Shown one piece after another: positions 54,930 to 63,698 of a DNA stretch of 64,000 bases (the first letter of the stretch is position 1; the number at the start of each line of letters is the position of its first letter). The DNA comes from DATMER01 sp963741305. GTDB taxonomy: Bacteria > Acidobacteriota > Thermoanaerobaculia > Multivoradales > UBA5704. A model generated the notes under the pieces. The model was not told the origin of the DNA and did no database searches. It saw only the letters and a program-made list of their open reading frames with translations. The stretch covers positions 124,001 through 188,000 of the forward strand of contig CAVUHL010000003.1 in the NCBI GenBank assembly GCA_963741305.1. The letters run 5' to 3'. The translations under genes and the position numbers were made by a program.

Positions 54930-55165
54930 AGGCGCGGGGCCTTCCGCGAGCGGCACCCCTGAAGGTAGGGGCGGGCTGATCCCGTCCCGCCTTCAAGGAG
55001 AGACGCTCATGAGGAAGACTTTCCCGCTTTGCCTGCTCCTGCTCGCCCTCACTCTCACCTCCACCGCTGCCTTCGCGGCGCCGCCAGCCGACTCCTGTCC
55101 TGCGGCCACGGCCACCCTCACAACCCCGGCCCCCTCGCCCGCGGCACTGGACCTCTTCGGAGCCC

Positions 55166-55169
55166 TTAG
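55166..55169. repeat. Target-site duplication, left copy
   Basis: TTAG immediately precedes the left IS terminus and is repeated at 56902-56905 after the right one, marking a 4-bp duplication typical for the IS1380 family. Its perfect state suggests a recent insertion. Confidence 0.85.
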
Positions 55170-56901
55170 CCCGGATTTCTCACCGAGGACATGGAAAAGG
55201 GCTACCTCCGGTGGTATAAGTGTCGTGTCAGCAAGCACTTCTACCACAAAAGGAGGATAGCCCGTGACGACAGACTGTACCTCTGCTCAGCTTGAGTTTC
55301 AAGGGTTGACTCGGCGGACGGTGGTGGCGTCATTCGACGGCGGTACCCTGAGCTCGGACGGCGGGGTCTTGCTGTTGTCCGAGGTGGACCGACGCTTGGG
55401 GCTGTTGGAGGGGTTTGCGGCCTGTTTCGAGGATCATCGCAATCCAGCCCTGGTAGAGCACAGCGTCGTGGAGCTGGTGCGTCAGCGTGTGTTTGGGCTG
55501 GCTCTTGGCTATGAGGATCTGAATGACCACGATGAGCTGCGCAGCGATCCGCTGCTGGCTTCGGTGGCCGGCAAGGCCGATCCGACCGGTAGCGACCGTC
55601 GCCAAGAGCAGGACCGCGGCAAACCGCTGGCCGGCAAGAGTACGTTGAACCGATTGGAATGGGGGGCTGTGAAGCAGGATCGCTATCGCAAGATCATCCT
55701 CGATCCCGAGGCGGCGGACCGCTTCTTTGTCGATGTATTTCTGGCCTCCTACCGGAAGGCTCCGTCAGAGATCGTGCTGGACCTGGACGCTACCGACGAT
55801 CCTCTGCATGGCGAGCAGGAAGGCCGTTTCTTCCATGGCTACTACGGTGGGTACTGTTACCTTCCGTTGTATATTTTTTGCGGCTCTCACCTGTTGTGCG
55901 CCCGTCTGCGGCAGGCCAACGTCGATGCATCTTGCGGTGCGGTCAGCGAGCTCGAGCGCATCGTGTCACGGGTTCGCGACAGGTGGCCTGAGGTGCGCAT
56001 CATCGTACGTGGAGATTCGGGGTTTGCGCGTGAAGAGCTGATGAGTTGGTGCGAGAGCCACGGCGTGGACTTTGTCTTCGGTCTGGCGCGCAATGCTCGG
56101 CTGCAGCGCGCTCTCGGGGGAGAGTTGGAGCAGGCTCGTGCGCAGTTCGAAGAATCCGGCAAGGCGGCGCGCGTGTTCAAGGATTTTGTCTACCGCACCA
56201 AGAAAAGTTGGTCTCAGCAGCGGCGTGTGATTGGCAAAGCCGAGCACTTGGCCAAGGGCGCCAACCCGCGCTTCCTTGTGACCTCACTGAGCAGCGAACA
56301 GTGGAGTGCTCAGGTGCTTTACGAGAAGCTGTATTGTGCCCGTGGCGAGATGGAGAATCGTATCAAAGAGCAGCAGTTGTGTCTGTTTGCCGACCGCACC
56401 TCAACTCATCACTTGACCAGCAATCAGGCGCGTCTATGGTTTTCCTCGGTGGCCTACGTTCTGCTCAATGAACTGCGCCGTCTGGGCCTGGCAGGCACCG
56501 ATCTGGCTCAGGCGCGCTGTGACACGATTCGCATCAAGCTGCTCAAGATTGGCGCTCAGATCAAAGTGACGGTGCGGCGCGTCTGGGTACATTTGTCCAG
56601 TTCCCACCCCAATGCGGCCCTGTTTGCGCGGATCGTCAATCAGTTGCGGGCAAGCCATCCCGCGCTGGCCTGATCTGTCGTCAGAAATCCGCTCTTGTCC
56701 AAACCTCTCCAGGCTGAGGTGTCTCTGGTCGGTCGTAGGAGCGTGCATCGGGCGAGCAACTGCCCGCGACTTACGCTCTTCTTGCGTTTGCTTGGGCGGC
56801 CACGAGGGTGCGCAGTGGCGCACTATCCGTGGCAGTGCGCCACCCGAGCCGGTCGTGGACGCGCAAACTACCGCGGTGAGACCCGTGGTGAGAAATCCGG
56901 G
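55170..56901 (+). mobile_element. Complete IS1380-family insertion sequence (1732 bp)
   Basis: Both ends carry the same 15-bp inverted repeat: CCCGGATTTCTCACC at 55170-55184 and its complement at 56887-56901. The element contains one intact transposase gene and is flanked by a TTAG duplication. The base composition is visibly less GC-rich than the host. All parts are intact, so mobility is possible. It is inserted in a Cys-rich secreted peptide gene. Confidence 0.93.
55264..56673 (+). CDS. IS1380-family transposase
   Basis: This 469-aa DDE transposase starts at GTG after AAAGGAGG. Family landmarks: FDGGTLSSDGGVLLLSEVD at the start, a first acidic site in LDLDATDDPLHGEQEGRFFHG, the second in IIVRGDSGFAREEL, and the late Glu in ENRIKEQQLCLFADRTS. 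Length and order match full-size family members. No frameshift or internal stop is seen. Confidence 0.95.
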   Translation: MTTDCTSAQLEFQGLTRRTVVASFDGGTLSSDGGVLLLSEVDRRLGLLEGFAACFEDHRNPALVEHSVVELVRQRVFGLALGYEDLNDHDELRSDPLLASVAGKADPTGSDRRQEQDRGKPLAGKSTLNRLEWGAVKQDRYRKIILDPEAADRFFVDVFLASYRKAPSEIVLDLDATDDPLHGEQEGRFFHGYYGGYCYLPLYIFCGSHLLCARLRQANVDASCGAVSELERIVSRVRDRWPEVRIIVRGDSGFAREELMSWCESHGVDFVFGLARNARLQRALGGELEQARAQFEESGKAARVFKDFVYRTKKSWSQQRRVIGKAEHLAKGANPRFLVTSLSSEQWSAQVLYEKLYCARGEMENRIKEQQLCLFADRTSTHHLTSNQARLWFSSVAYVLLNELRRLGLAGTDLAQARCDTIRIKLLKIGAQIKVTVRRVWVHLSSSHPNAALFARIVNQLRASHPALA

Positions 56902-56905
56902 TTAG
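56902..56905. repeat. Target-site duplication, right copy
   Basis: This is the second TTAG copy, directly after the right terminal repeat. The sequence beyond it continues the interrupted Cys-rich gene. Confidence 0.85.
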
Positions 56906-57042
56906 CTGCTGCCGTCCCGAGTGCTCCTCGAACAGCGGCTGCGACAACAAGTGTGGGGTGGGGCTGGGCACTTGCGTGCAGGTGAACTCCTGCTGCAAGC
57001 AGTGCATCTGCTCTCAGACGTAGACGGCCCCCCCCGCTTGAG

Positions 57043-57064
57043 CCCGCGCCCGAGAGGGCGCGGG
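57043..57064 (+). terminator. Hairpin after the interrupted Cys-rich gene
   Basis: Perfect 9-bp arms CCCGCGCCC and GGGCGCGGG enclose GAGA, 19 bases past the TAG. Only TTGTG follows, so the T-run is weak. It is probably the original terminator of the interrupted gene. Confidence 0.5.
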
Positions 57065-57082
57065 TTGTGAAACGATGGGCCA

Positions 57083-57421
57083 ATGTCCGCACACGACGAA
57101 GATTCCGGACGGCCTCTGATCGTGGTCCGTTGGGGCATCCCCTCCGGCAAGCGTGGCGAGGCGGACGAAGAGGCAGCCGAGGAGTTGGCCGAAGAGCTGG
57201 CTCCGCTGATCCCTTCCGTGGCAGATGCCGAGATCGCAGGTTTCGAGGATGGGAACGCTCACATCGACATCCTGATCTGGGGAGAGGGCACGGACGAGGA
57301 GATCGATCAGATATACAGAGCCGTCGCACCGTTATTTCGCCGTTACGGCTGTCCTGCCGGCTCCCGTCTCATCCGCTACTACAGCGGCGGCGGGTGGGAG
57401 CTGGTTTCGGACGAGGTGTAG
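57083..57421 (+). CDS. Hypothetical acidic protein
   Basis: This 112-aa soluble protein is very acidic (EEAAEELAEELAPL in the middle) and ends in YYSGGGWELVSDEV. I do not recognise a family. It lacks a signal peptide and membrane segments. It lies 8 bases before the quinone oxidoreductase gene, so the two are probably co-transcribed. Confidence 0.75.
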   Translation: MSAHDEDSGRPLIVVRWGIPSGKRGEADEEAAEELAEELAPLIPSVADAEIAGFEDGNAHIDILIWGEGTDEEIDQIYRAVAPLFRRYGCPAGSRLIRYYSGGGWELVSDEV

Positions 57422-57429
57422 GAGAACCC

Positions 57430-58398
57430 ATGAAAGCCATTCGCGTCCATGCTCCAGGCGGTCCCGAAGTCCTCCGGTTTGAGGACATCCCGGATCCGGT
57501 CCCCGCTGAAGGGCAGGCGGTGGTCCGGATCGAGGCCATCGGTGTCAACTTCATCGACACCTACCACCGGACGGGTCTCTACAAGGTGCCGTTGCCGTTC
57601 ACTCTCGGCCAGGAGGCGGCTGCCACGGTCGAGGCCGTGGGACCCGGTGTGACCGGGATCGCTGCCGGTGACCGGGTGGCCTATACGGGCGTGATGGGCT
57701 CCTATGCCGAGAAGGCGGCCGTGCCGGCCGACCGGCTGGTGAAGCTCCCTGAGGGGCTGAGCGCCCGGGATGGCGCCGCGGCCATGCTGCAGGGCATCAC
57801 GGCCCACTATCTCGCCTGCTCGACCTATCCTTTGCAGCCCGGCGATGCCTGCCTGGTCCATGCCGCGGCGGGTGGAGTAGGGCTGCTCCTGTGCCAGATT
57901 GCCAAGCTGCGGGGCGCCCGCGTCTTTGCCACGACCTCGACGGAGGAGAAGGCCCAACTTGCGCGGGAGGCCGGGGCCGACGAGGTCATCCTCTACGAGA
58001 AGCAGGACTTTGCGGCCGAGGTCCGGCGCCTGACGGATGGCCGGGGTGTCCAGGTGGTCTATGACGGAGTGGGCAGGACGACGTTCGACAAGAGCCTCGA
58101 TTCCCTGGCCCGCCGCGGCACGATGGTGCTCTTCGGCCAGGCGAGCGGACCGGTCCCGCCTCTCGATCCAGCGATCCTGAACGCCAAGGGCTCGATCTAT
58201 CTCACCCGTCCCTCCCTGGTCCACTACATCGCGACGAGGGAGGAGCTCGCATCCCGGGCGGGTGACGTGCTCGGCTGGATTCGCAAGGGCCGGCTGAAGC
58301 TGCGGATCGGCCTCGAGCTGCCGCTCGGCGAAGCCGCCGCGGCCCACCGCGCCCTCGAAGGCCGGACCACGACGGGAAAGGTGCTGCTCCTTCCGTAA
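57430..58398 (+). CDS. qor: NADPH:quinone oxidoreductase, MDR superfamily
   Basis: This 322-aa enzyme is a zinc-free medium-chain dehydrogenase/reductase. Landmarks: IGVNFIDTYHRTGLYKVPLP, FTLGQEAAATVEAVGPGV, and the nucleotide-binding HAAAGGVGLLLCQIAK. TTSTEEKAQLAREAGAD and VYDGVGRTTFDKSLDSL fit E. coli Qor-type enzymes. It should reduce quinones with NADPH in the cytosol. GGAGAACCC precedes the ATG at 57430. It is followed after 27 bases by another nucleotide-binding oxidoreductase. Confidence 0.9.
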   Translation: MKAIRVHAPGGPEVLRFEDIPDPVPAEGQAVVRIEAIGVNFIDTYHRTGLYKVPLPFTLGQEAAATVEAVGPGVTGIAAGDRVAYTGVMGSYAEKAAVPADRLVKLPEGLSARDGAAAMLQGITAHYLACSTYPLQPGDACLVHAAAGGVGLLLCQIAKLRGARVFATTSTEEKAQLAREAGADEVILYEKQDFAAEVRRLTDGRGVQVVYDGVGRTTFDKSLDSLARRGTMVLFGQASGPVPPLDPAILNAKGSIYLTRPSLVHYIATREELASRAGDVLGWIRKGRLKLRIGLELPLGEAAAAHRALEGRTTTGKVLLLP

Positions 58399-58425
58399 AG
58401 CCTTCTTTCCTGTAGTCTCGGCTGG

Positions 58426-59337
58426 ATGAAGGTTCTTGTCACCGGGGCGACTGGGTATATCGGGGGCCGGCTCGTGCCCCGGCTCCTGGAGCGCGGTATT
58501 GCGGGTGATGCGGCGGGCGATGCGGTGCGGGTGCTGGTGCGCGAGCCGGGACGCATCGAGGCGCGGCCCTGGGCTGAGAGGGTGGAGGTGGCGGCCGGCG
58601 ACCTTCTCGACCCGGAGTCCCTGCGGCTGGCCCTCGCCGGCATCGATACGGCCTATTACCTCGTTCATTCCATGGGGTCCGGCAAGGATTTCGAGGAGCG
58701 CGACCGGACCGCGGCCGCCAACTTCGTCGCGGCCGCGCGCGCCGCCGGGATCGGCAAGGTGATCTATCTCGGCGGGCTGCTGCCCGCGGGAGCGGAGGTG
58801 TCCGATCACCTGCGCAGCCGCGCCGAGGTCGGCGAGATCCTCCGGCAGGGGCTTCCCGCCACCGAATTCCGCGCCGGTCCCATCATTGGCTCGGGATCGG
58901 CGTCGTTCGAGATGGTGCGCCATCTCACCGAGAGGCTGCCCGCCATGATCGCGCCGAAATGGGTGCTCAACGAGGTGCAGCCGATCGGCGTGCGCGACAT
59001 CCTCTCCTACCTGGTCCTCGCGCTGGAGCGCGAGCCTCTCGGTGTGATCGACGTCGGGAGCGACCGCATGACCTTCCGGCAGATGATGCTGGGCTATGCC
59101 GAGGTTCGAGGCCTGCGCCGCCTGATCGTCCCGGTGCCCGTGCTTACGCCGCACCTCGCCGGGCTCTGGGTCGGGCTGGTCACCCCCATTCCGAACACGC
59201 TCGCCGTGCCTATCATCAAGGGGATGGTCCGTCCCGTGATCGCCGACACCGCTCGTGCCCGGCAACTCTTCCCGGAGGTCGAGCCGGTCCCCTACCGCGA
59301 GGCCATCGAGCTCGCCCTGGGGCTCGGGGCCGGCTGA
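58426..59337 (+). CDS. NAD(P)-binding epimerase/atypical SDR protein
   Basis: This 303-aa protein begins MKVLVTGATGYIGGRLVPRL, with a Rossmann TGATGYIGG dinucleotide motif. YYLVHSMGSG and KVIYLGGLLP follow, as in NmrA/YbjT-like atypical short-chain dehydrogenases. The C-terminal part (PVLTPHLAGLWVGLVTPIPN) resembles the extension often fused to DUF2867 proteins. There is no clear YxxxK catalytic pair, so it may bind NAD(P) without classic SDR catalysis. The substrate is unknown. Confidence 0.85.
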   Translation: MKVLVTGATGYIGGRLVPRLLERGIAGDAAGDAVRVLVREPGRIEARPWAERVEVAAGDLLDPESLRLALAGIDTAYYLVHSMGSGKDFEERDRTAAANFVAAARAAGIGKVIYLGGLLPAGAEVSDHLRSRAEVGEILRQGLPATEFRAGPIIGSGSASFEMVRHLTERLPAMIAPKWVLNEVQPIGVRDILSYLVLALEREPLGVIDVGSDRMTFRQMMLGYAEVRGLRRLIVPVPVLTPHLAGLWVGLVTPIPNTLAVPIIKGMVRPVIADTARARQLFPEVEPVPYREAIELALGLGAG

Positions 59338-59350
59338 TCCCTGTAACGAA

Positions 59351-59408
59351 CCTTTTCGGCAAGCGCCTATTGAGTCGTCCGGACTCACTGGACACAAAGC
59401 CGAAAAGG
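59351..59408 (+). promoter_or_regulatory. Structured leader sequestering a ribosome site
   Basis: CCTTTTCGGC (59351-59360) pairs perfectly with GCCGAAAAGG (59399-59408), whose last bases belong to the Shine-Dalgarno AAGGAGAAGG of the following small gene. Inside is a second hairpin, TGAGTC-GTCCG-GACTCA. The nested fold could control translation of the small protein. Confidence 0.5.
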
Positions 59409-59417
59409 AGAAGGTAG

Positions 59418-59621
59418 ATGGCGACAGAAGGTTGGGACCTCGAGGGCATTCCGAAGCCATTTTGGCCATACGTGCGCGACTTCCTGGTGTCGCGGGAGCT
59501 GTACCGGCTCGCGACGCAAGTCAGCGACCGCAAGGTCGCCAAGTCGCTGACCAACGCTGCCGAGGGGCTTCTGACCAACAGCGCCCGGCATCTCTCCGAT
59601 CCCGGCTCCCTGAAGGGCTAA
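59418..59621 (+). CDS. Small hypothetical protein
   Basis: This 67-aa protein has a strong Shine-Dalgarno (AAGGAG, GAAGG) and follows a nested hairpin leader. The sequence (MATEGWDLEGIPKPFWPYVRD, then FLVSRELYRLATQVSDRKVA) is mainly helical and charged, with no signal peptide or recognisable domain. Confidence 0.65.
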   Translation: MATEGWDLEGIPKPFWPYVRDFLVSRELYRLATQVSDRKVAKSLTNAAEGLLTNSARHLSDPGSLKG

Positions 59622-59638
59622 AAAAGTCGCGATCGTTG

Positions 59639-59667
59639 CGCAGGAGCGCCGGTTCGGCGCTCCTGCG
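59639..59667. terminator. Strong bidirectional hairpin between convergent genes
   Basis: Perfect 13-bp arms CGCAGGAGCGCCG and CGGCGCTCCTGCG enclose GTT, between the small plus-strand gene and the minus-strand YaiI gene. On the minus strand a run of T follows about 12 bases later (over the AAAAAA at 59620-59625). Confidence 0.6.
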
Positions 59668-59676
59668 TTGCGTCTA

Positions 59677-60141
59677 TCAGCGACGCGCGCGAAGCGCCCG
59701 GGTGAGCACCCGGTCGAGCGTGGCCGCGAAGGCCTGCCGGTCCTTGGGACTGTAGGGGCGCGGTCCACCCGGCTCCAGCATGCCCGCTCCTCTCAATCCG
59801 TCCATCAGGTCGCGCACGGCGAGCCGCTCGCCGACGTTCTCTTCCGTGTATTCGTCGCCCCGCGGATCGATCGCCATGACGTTTTTTTCCACGAGGCGCG
59901 CGGCCAGGGGGATGTCGGCGGTTATGGCCACGTCCCCCGGCTCCGCGTGCTCCGCGATGTGAAGGTCGGCCACGTCGAGGCCCCCGTCCACCCGCACGGC
60001 GGAGACGAACGGGTTGCCCGGCGGGCCGGTCAGCCACTGGTTGGCCACGAGCACCGCCTGCACTTCCAGGCGCTTCACGGCACGGAAGATGATCTCTTTT
60101 ACTTCGCGGGGTGCGGCGTCGGCATCGATCCAGACTCTCAT
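59677..60141 (-). CDS. yaiI: YaiI/YqxD (DUF188) family protein
   Basis: This 154-aa protein begins MRVWIDADAAPREVKEIIFRA, matching the start of the DUF188 family (E. coli YaiI). VANQWLTGPPGNPFVSAV, GDVAITADIPLAARLVEK and the late RPYSPKDRQAFAATLDRVL are also family landmarks. These proteins have a PIN-like fold with unproven nuclease activity. I use the ATG at 60141 since it begins the conserved domain. A bidirectional terminator lies directly upstream and isolates it from the large BNR gene. Confidence 0.88.
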   Translation of the reverse strand: MRVWIDADAAPREVKEIIFRAVKRLEVQAVLVANQWLTGPPGNPFVSAVRVDGGLDVADLHIAEHAEPGDVAITADIPLAARLVEKNVMAIDPRGDEYTEENVGERLAVRDLMDGLRGAGMLEPGGPRPYSPKDRQAFAATLDRVLTRALRARR

Positions 60142-60169
60142 GAGGGTTGCACGATACCGCAAAAAAGAA

Positions 60170-60189
60170 GGGGACCCGAACGGGTCCCC
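60170..60189. terminator. Intrinsic terminator, active in both directions
   Basis: GGGGACCCG and CGGGTCCCC pair around AA. A run of A precedes and a run of T (CTTTTTT) follows, so it fits both strands. On the minus strand it ends the large BNR gene 30 bases after its stop. Confidence 0.88.
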
Positions 60190-60220
60190 CTTTTTTCGTG
60201 GGTTGGTAGAGAGGTTGGGC

Positions 60221-63200
60221 TTACTCTGGCTGCCAGGTCGGGATGCGGCTCGGCGTCCAGGGGGCGCCGGCGGCTTCGAGCCGGGTTTCCAGGTTGACCA
60301 GGTCTTCGCCGAGGGCCTTGCGGATGTCGGCGAGCAGCGGGGCGAACGCCTCGGCGGCCTGGGTGTAGTTGTTCTGGTGCGTCTGCGTGGGCGACGAGGT
60401 GGAGCCCCAGGCACCGAAGACGACCTGGAAGACCCGGTCGGCGACGGAGGGGGAGGTCGGCTCATTGCGCGCGCCCTTCACGGGATCGCCGGTGAGCTGC
60501 TCGTTGAGGTCGCGGAGCCGGTTCTCGAGCGTCCGCGCCTCGTCCGCCATCTTCGGATCGGCGGCGGGCGTGTCGAGCAGGGCCTTCTGGATGAGCTCGA
60601 TCCTCCCCAGGCCCTCTTCGAGGGCGGCGGCGGCTCCGGCCACGGCGCGCTGCAGGTTGGCCACCTTGCGCTGGAAGTCCAGCGTGGCCTTCCGGTCGGT
60701 GGCCGGCAGTGTGGCGTTGCCCAGGGGCTCGGCCTCGAAGGTCTGCGCCTCGGCCAGGGGCGTGGTCACGTCGCCGATCCGCTTGGCCAAGGTCACGGTG
60801 TACTTGCCGGGCGCGACCAGCGGCCCTTCCGGCGGCGTGAAGAACGGGTTGTCGGTCGGCCCGCCGCCGAGGCTGGCAGGCATGGTGGTGGGGTAGCGCA
60901 GGTTCCAGGAGACCCGGTGCATGCCGGCGTTGGCCGGGCCCGTGATGCGGCGCACGACCTGGCCTTCCGCATCCGTGATGGTGAGGATGATCACGGGATC
61001 CTGCTCCCGCTGCTCGGCGCGGAGGTCTTCCCAGGCCGGGTACTCGGCGTTGCCGCCTTCCTTCTCGGCTTCGGCCTCGGCTTCCCAGCGCAGAGCCTTG
61101 CGGGTCTTCAGGTCTTCCTTGAGGTAGTAGGTGAAGACCGTGCCATACGGCGGGTTGGGAGCGGTGTAGTGGCTCTCGCCCTGGAACGCCTTGCCGGGCA
61201 GGCCGAGGGGCGACGCCTGGATGAACATCCAGGTCTTCTTGACCGGGTAGAGGACCGCGTCCTTTTCAAGGTCGGCCTCGGTGCGGACGTGCCGCAGCGG
61301 GGTGTAGTCGTCGAGGATGTAGAAGCCGCGGCCGAACGTGGCCAGCACGAGGTCGTTCTCGCGCTGCTGGATGGCGATGTCACGCACGGCGATGGTGGGC
61401 ATGCCGCCCGAGAGCGGGATCCACTTCTTGCCGCCGTCGACGGTGAAGAAGACGCCGAACTCGGTGCCGGCGAAGAGCAGGTCGCGGTTGACGAAGTCTT
61501 CGGCCAGGGCATAGACCGTGCCCTTCTCGGGCAGGTCGCCTGCGATGGAGGTCCAGGTCTTGCCGCGGTCGGTGCTCTTGAGCGCGTAGGGCTTGAAGTC
61601 GCCCATCTTGTGGTTGTCGAAGGCGGCGTAGACGGTCGCGTCGTCGAACTGCGACGCATCCAGGTCGGAGACGTAGGTGTTCTCGGGGATGCCCGGGAAC
61701 TTCTCGATCTTGCGCCAGTTGGCGCCGCCGTCCTCGGTGACCTGGATCAGGCCGTCATCGGTGCCGGCGTAGAGCAGGTCTTCCTTCTTCGGCGACTCCG
61801 TGAAGGAGACGATGTTGCCGTAGAACGAGGTGGAGGCGTTCTTGGCCACAGTGTCGATGGCCCACACCTTGCCCATGACCTTGAGCTTGTTGCGGTCGAT
61901 CCGGCGGGTGAGGTCGGGGCTCACGGCGCGCCAGGAGTTGCCGCGGTCGTCGCTGCGGAACACGCGCTGGGCAGACAGGTAGAGACGGGTGTGGGAGTGC
62001 GGGCTGATGATCAGCGGCGAGTCCCAGTTGTAGCGCAGCGGGTCCTCGTTCGGGGCAGGCTGCGGCTGGATGTCGACCGCTTCGCCGCTCTTGCGGTCGA
62101 AGCGCACGATGCCGGCGTGCTGCGCCTGGGCGTAGATGATGTTCGGATCGGTCGGATCGACCACGGTCTCGAAGCCGTCGCCGCCGTTGGTGATGAACCA
62201 GTCGGCGTTGGTGATGCCGTGGTTGGTGATGGTCCGGGACGGTCCGCCGAGGCTGAAGTTGTCCTGGGTGCCGCCGTAGACGTTGTAGAACGGCGTGGCA
62301 TTGTCCACGCTCACCCGGTAGAACTGGGTGACGGGGATGTTCTCCTTGAAATCCCAGGTGGCGCCGCGGTCGTAGGTCTCGTAGAGGCCGCCGTCGCAGC
62401 CGACCAGCAGGTGATCGGTGTTCGAGGGATCGATCCAGATCGCGTGGTTGTCGACGTGCTTGGAACGCTCGCCGAGGTTGCGCCAGTTCTTGCCGCCGTC
62501 CTCGCTCACCTGGAGGAAGACGTCCATGGAGTAGATCCGGTCAGCGTCGTAGGGATCGACGAAGATCTCCTGGTAGTACTGGGCGCTGCCGGGGTTGTAC
62601 TTGCCGCGGCGTTCCCAGTTGGCGCCGCCGTCCGTGGAGCGGAAGAAGCCGCCGGCTCCGCGCGCCGCCTCGACCAGGGCGTAGACGGTGTCGGGCTGGG
62701 ACGGGGCGATGGCGAGGCCGATGCGGCCCTTCTCTTCACGGGGCAGGCCGGCTTCGAGCTTCTTCCAGGTGGCGCCGCCGTCGACGGACTTGTGGACCGC
62801 CGCCTCGGGGCCGCCGTTGATCAAGGTCCAGACGTGGCGCCGGCGCTGGTAGGCGGAGGCGTAGAGCACGTCGGGGTCGCGCGGGTCCATGACCAGGTCG
62901 GAGACGCCGGTGTTCTCGCTGATGGTGAGGACGGCCTTCCAGGTCTTGCCGCCGTCCGTGGTCTTGTAGAGGCCGCGGTCGCCCCCGGCGCTCCAGAGCG
63001 GGCCCTGGGCGGCCACGTAGACCGTGTCGGAGTCGCGGGGATCGACCACGATCTTGCCGATGTGCTCGGAGGCCTTGAGGCCCACGTTCGCCCATGTCTT
63101 GCCGCCATCGACCGACTTGTAGACGCCGTCGCCGTAGGCGACGCTGCGCTGGCTGTTGTTCTCGCCGGAGCCGACCCAGACCACGAGCGGGTTGTTCGGG

Positions 63201-63568
63201 TCGAGCGTGATGCAGCCGATGGAGTAGGTGGGCTGGCCGTCGAAGATGGGCTGGAAGGTGGTGCCGCCATTGGTGGTCTTCCAGACGCCGCCGGAGGCGA
63301 TCGCAACGTAATAGGTGCTGGGCTTCTTGGGATCGACGGCGAGGTCGATGACCCGGCCCGAGGTGAGGGCAGGCCCGATGCCACGGAGCTGAAGTCCGGC
63401 GAAGGTGCCCGCGGAGAGCTTTTCCTTCTTCTCGTCCTTCTTGTCCTTCGCGTCGGCAGCCTTGTCGGCTTTGCCCTTCTTGTCGACCTTCTGCGTCTTC
63501 GCGGCGTGGATTGGGCTTCCCGCCAGCAGGAGCGACAGCAGAGCGATCGCAGCAGAGATTTGTTTCAC
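60221..63568 (-). CDS. Large secreted BNR/sortilin-like propeller protein
   Basis: This 1115-aa protein starts at GTG 63568 with GGAGGA upstream; a longer frame reaches into the repeat array but has no ribosome site. A signal peptide (AAIALLSLLLAGSPIHAA) is followed by a Lys/Asp-rich stretch (about residues 25-50). Many Asp-box/VPS10-like repeats follow: SGGVWKTTNGGTTFQ, KSVDGGKTWANVG, KTTDGGKTWKAV, KSVDGGATWKKL and RSTDGGANWERR, suggesting two large beta-propellers. The C-terminal third has a beta-sandwich part (ITGPANAGMHRVSWNLR, PGKYTVTLAK) and a helical end. It matches the VPS10/sortilin-like 'glycosyl hydrolase' proteins of many bacteria whose function is unknown. It is extracellular. 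Confidence 0.85.
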   Translation of the reverse strand: MKQISAAIALLSLLLAGSPIHAAKTQKVDKKGKADKAADAKDKKDEKKEKLSAGTFAGLQLRGIGPALTSGRVIDLAVDPKKPSTYYVAIASGGVWKTTNGGTTFQPIFDGQPTYSIGCITLDPNNPLVVWVGSGENNSQRSVAYGDGVYKSVDGGKTWANVGLKASEHIGKIVVDPRDSDTVYVAAQGPLWSAGGDRGLYKTTDGGKTWKAVLTISENTGVSDLVMDPRDPDVLYASAYQRRRHVWTLINGGPEAAVHKSVDGGATWKKLEAGLPREEKGRIGLAIAPSQPDTVYALVEAARGAGGFFRSTDGGANWERRGKYNPGSAQYYQEIFVDPYDADRIYSMDVFLQVSEDGGKNWRNLGERSKHVDNHAIWIDPSNTDHLLVGCDGGLYETYDRGATWDFKENIPVTQFYRVSVDNATPFYNVYGGTQDNFSLGGPSRTITNHGITNADWFITNGGDGFETVVDPTDPNIIYAQAQHAGIVRFDRKSGEAVDIQPQPAPNEDPLRYNWDSPLIISPHSHTRLYLSAQRVFRSDDRGNSWRAVSPDLTRRIDRNKLKVMGKVWAIDTVAKNASTSFYGNIVSFTESPKKEDLLYAGTDDGLIQVTEDGGANWRKIEKFPGIPENTYVSDLDASQFDDATVYAAFDNHKMGDFKPYALKSTDRGKTWTSIAGDLPEKGTVYALAEDFVNRDLLFAGTEFGVFFTVDGGKKWIPLSGGMPTIAVRDIAIQQRENDLVLATFGRGFYILDDYTPLRHVRTEADLEKDAVLYPVKKTWMFIQASPLGLPGKAFQGESHYTAPNPPYGTVFTYYLKEDLKTRKALRWEAEAEAEKEGGNAEYPAWEDLRAEQREQDPVIILTITDAEGQVVRRITGPANAGMHRVSWNLRYPTTMPASLGGGPTDNPFFTPPEGPLVAPGKYTVTLAKRIGDVTTPLAEAQTFEAEPLGNATLPATDRKATLDFQRKVANLQRAVAGAAAALEEGLGRIELIQKALLDTPAADPKMADEARTLENRLRDLNEQLTGDPVKGARNEPTSPSVADRVFQVVFGAWGSTSSPTQTHQNNYTQAAEAFAPLLADIRKALGEDLVNLETRLEAAGAPWTPSRIPTWQPE

Positions 63569-63644
63569 AGAATATCCTCCAAGTGATTTCAGGATGGGCG
63601 CAAACGCGCTGGCAAGACAGACCTCACCCGCGTTCGGCCGCCCG

Positions 63645-63650
63645 ATTGTA
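63645..63650 (-). promoter_or_regulatory. Candidate -10 of the large BNR gene
   Basis: On the minus strand TACAAT lies about 77 bases before the GTG start. No -35 match is seen at the right distance. Confidence 0.35.
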
Positions 63651-63698
63651 GTCGGATACGCAGGTGGAGGGGGGAAGGTTGCGGGCTCAGGCCCTCTA

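Larger units (their letters stand above)
55009..57023 (+). pseudogene. Cys-rich secreted peptide gene interrupted by an IS element
   Basis: The 5' part (55009-55169) begins after AAGGAGAGACGCTC and encodes a signal peptide ending near AFAAPP, then a Ser/Thr/Pro-rich stretch. The IS starts at 55170. Joining 55169 to 56906 removes the IS and one TTAG copy, restores the frame, and gives a 92-aa protein ending at TAG (57023). The restored C-terminus has eleven Cys in about 36 residues, e.g. SCCRPECSSNSGC, KCGVGLGTC and SCCKQCICS. Without excision the frame reads 29 further residues into IS sequence and stops at 55260. I cannot name the family, but the pattern is that of small disulfide-rich secreted peptides. 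Confidence 0.75.

Noticed and set aside
55009..55260. An intact 83-aa secreted protein
   Set aside because: Its last 29 codons lie inside the IS left end, so this is the truncated product of the interrupted gene.
60014..63586. A 1190-codon plus-strand frame opposite the large BNR gene
   Set aside because: It is antisense to strong Asp-box repeats and has no recognisable domain; it is a compositional artefact.
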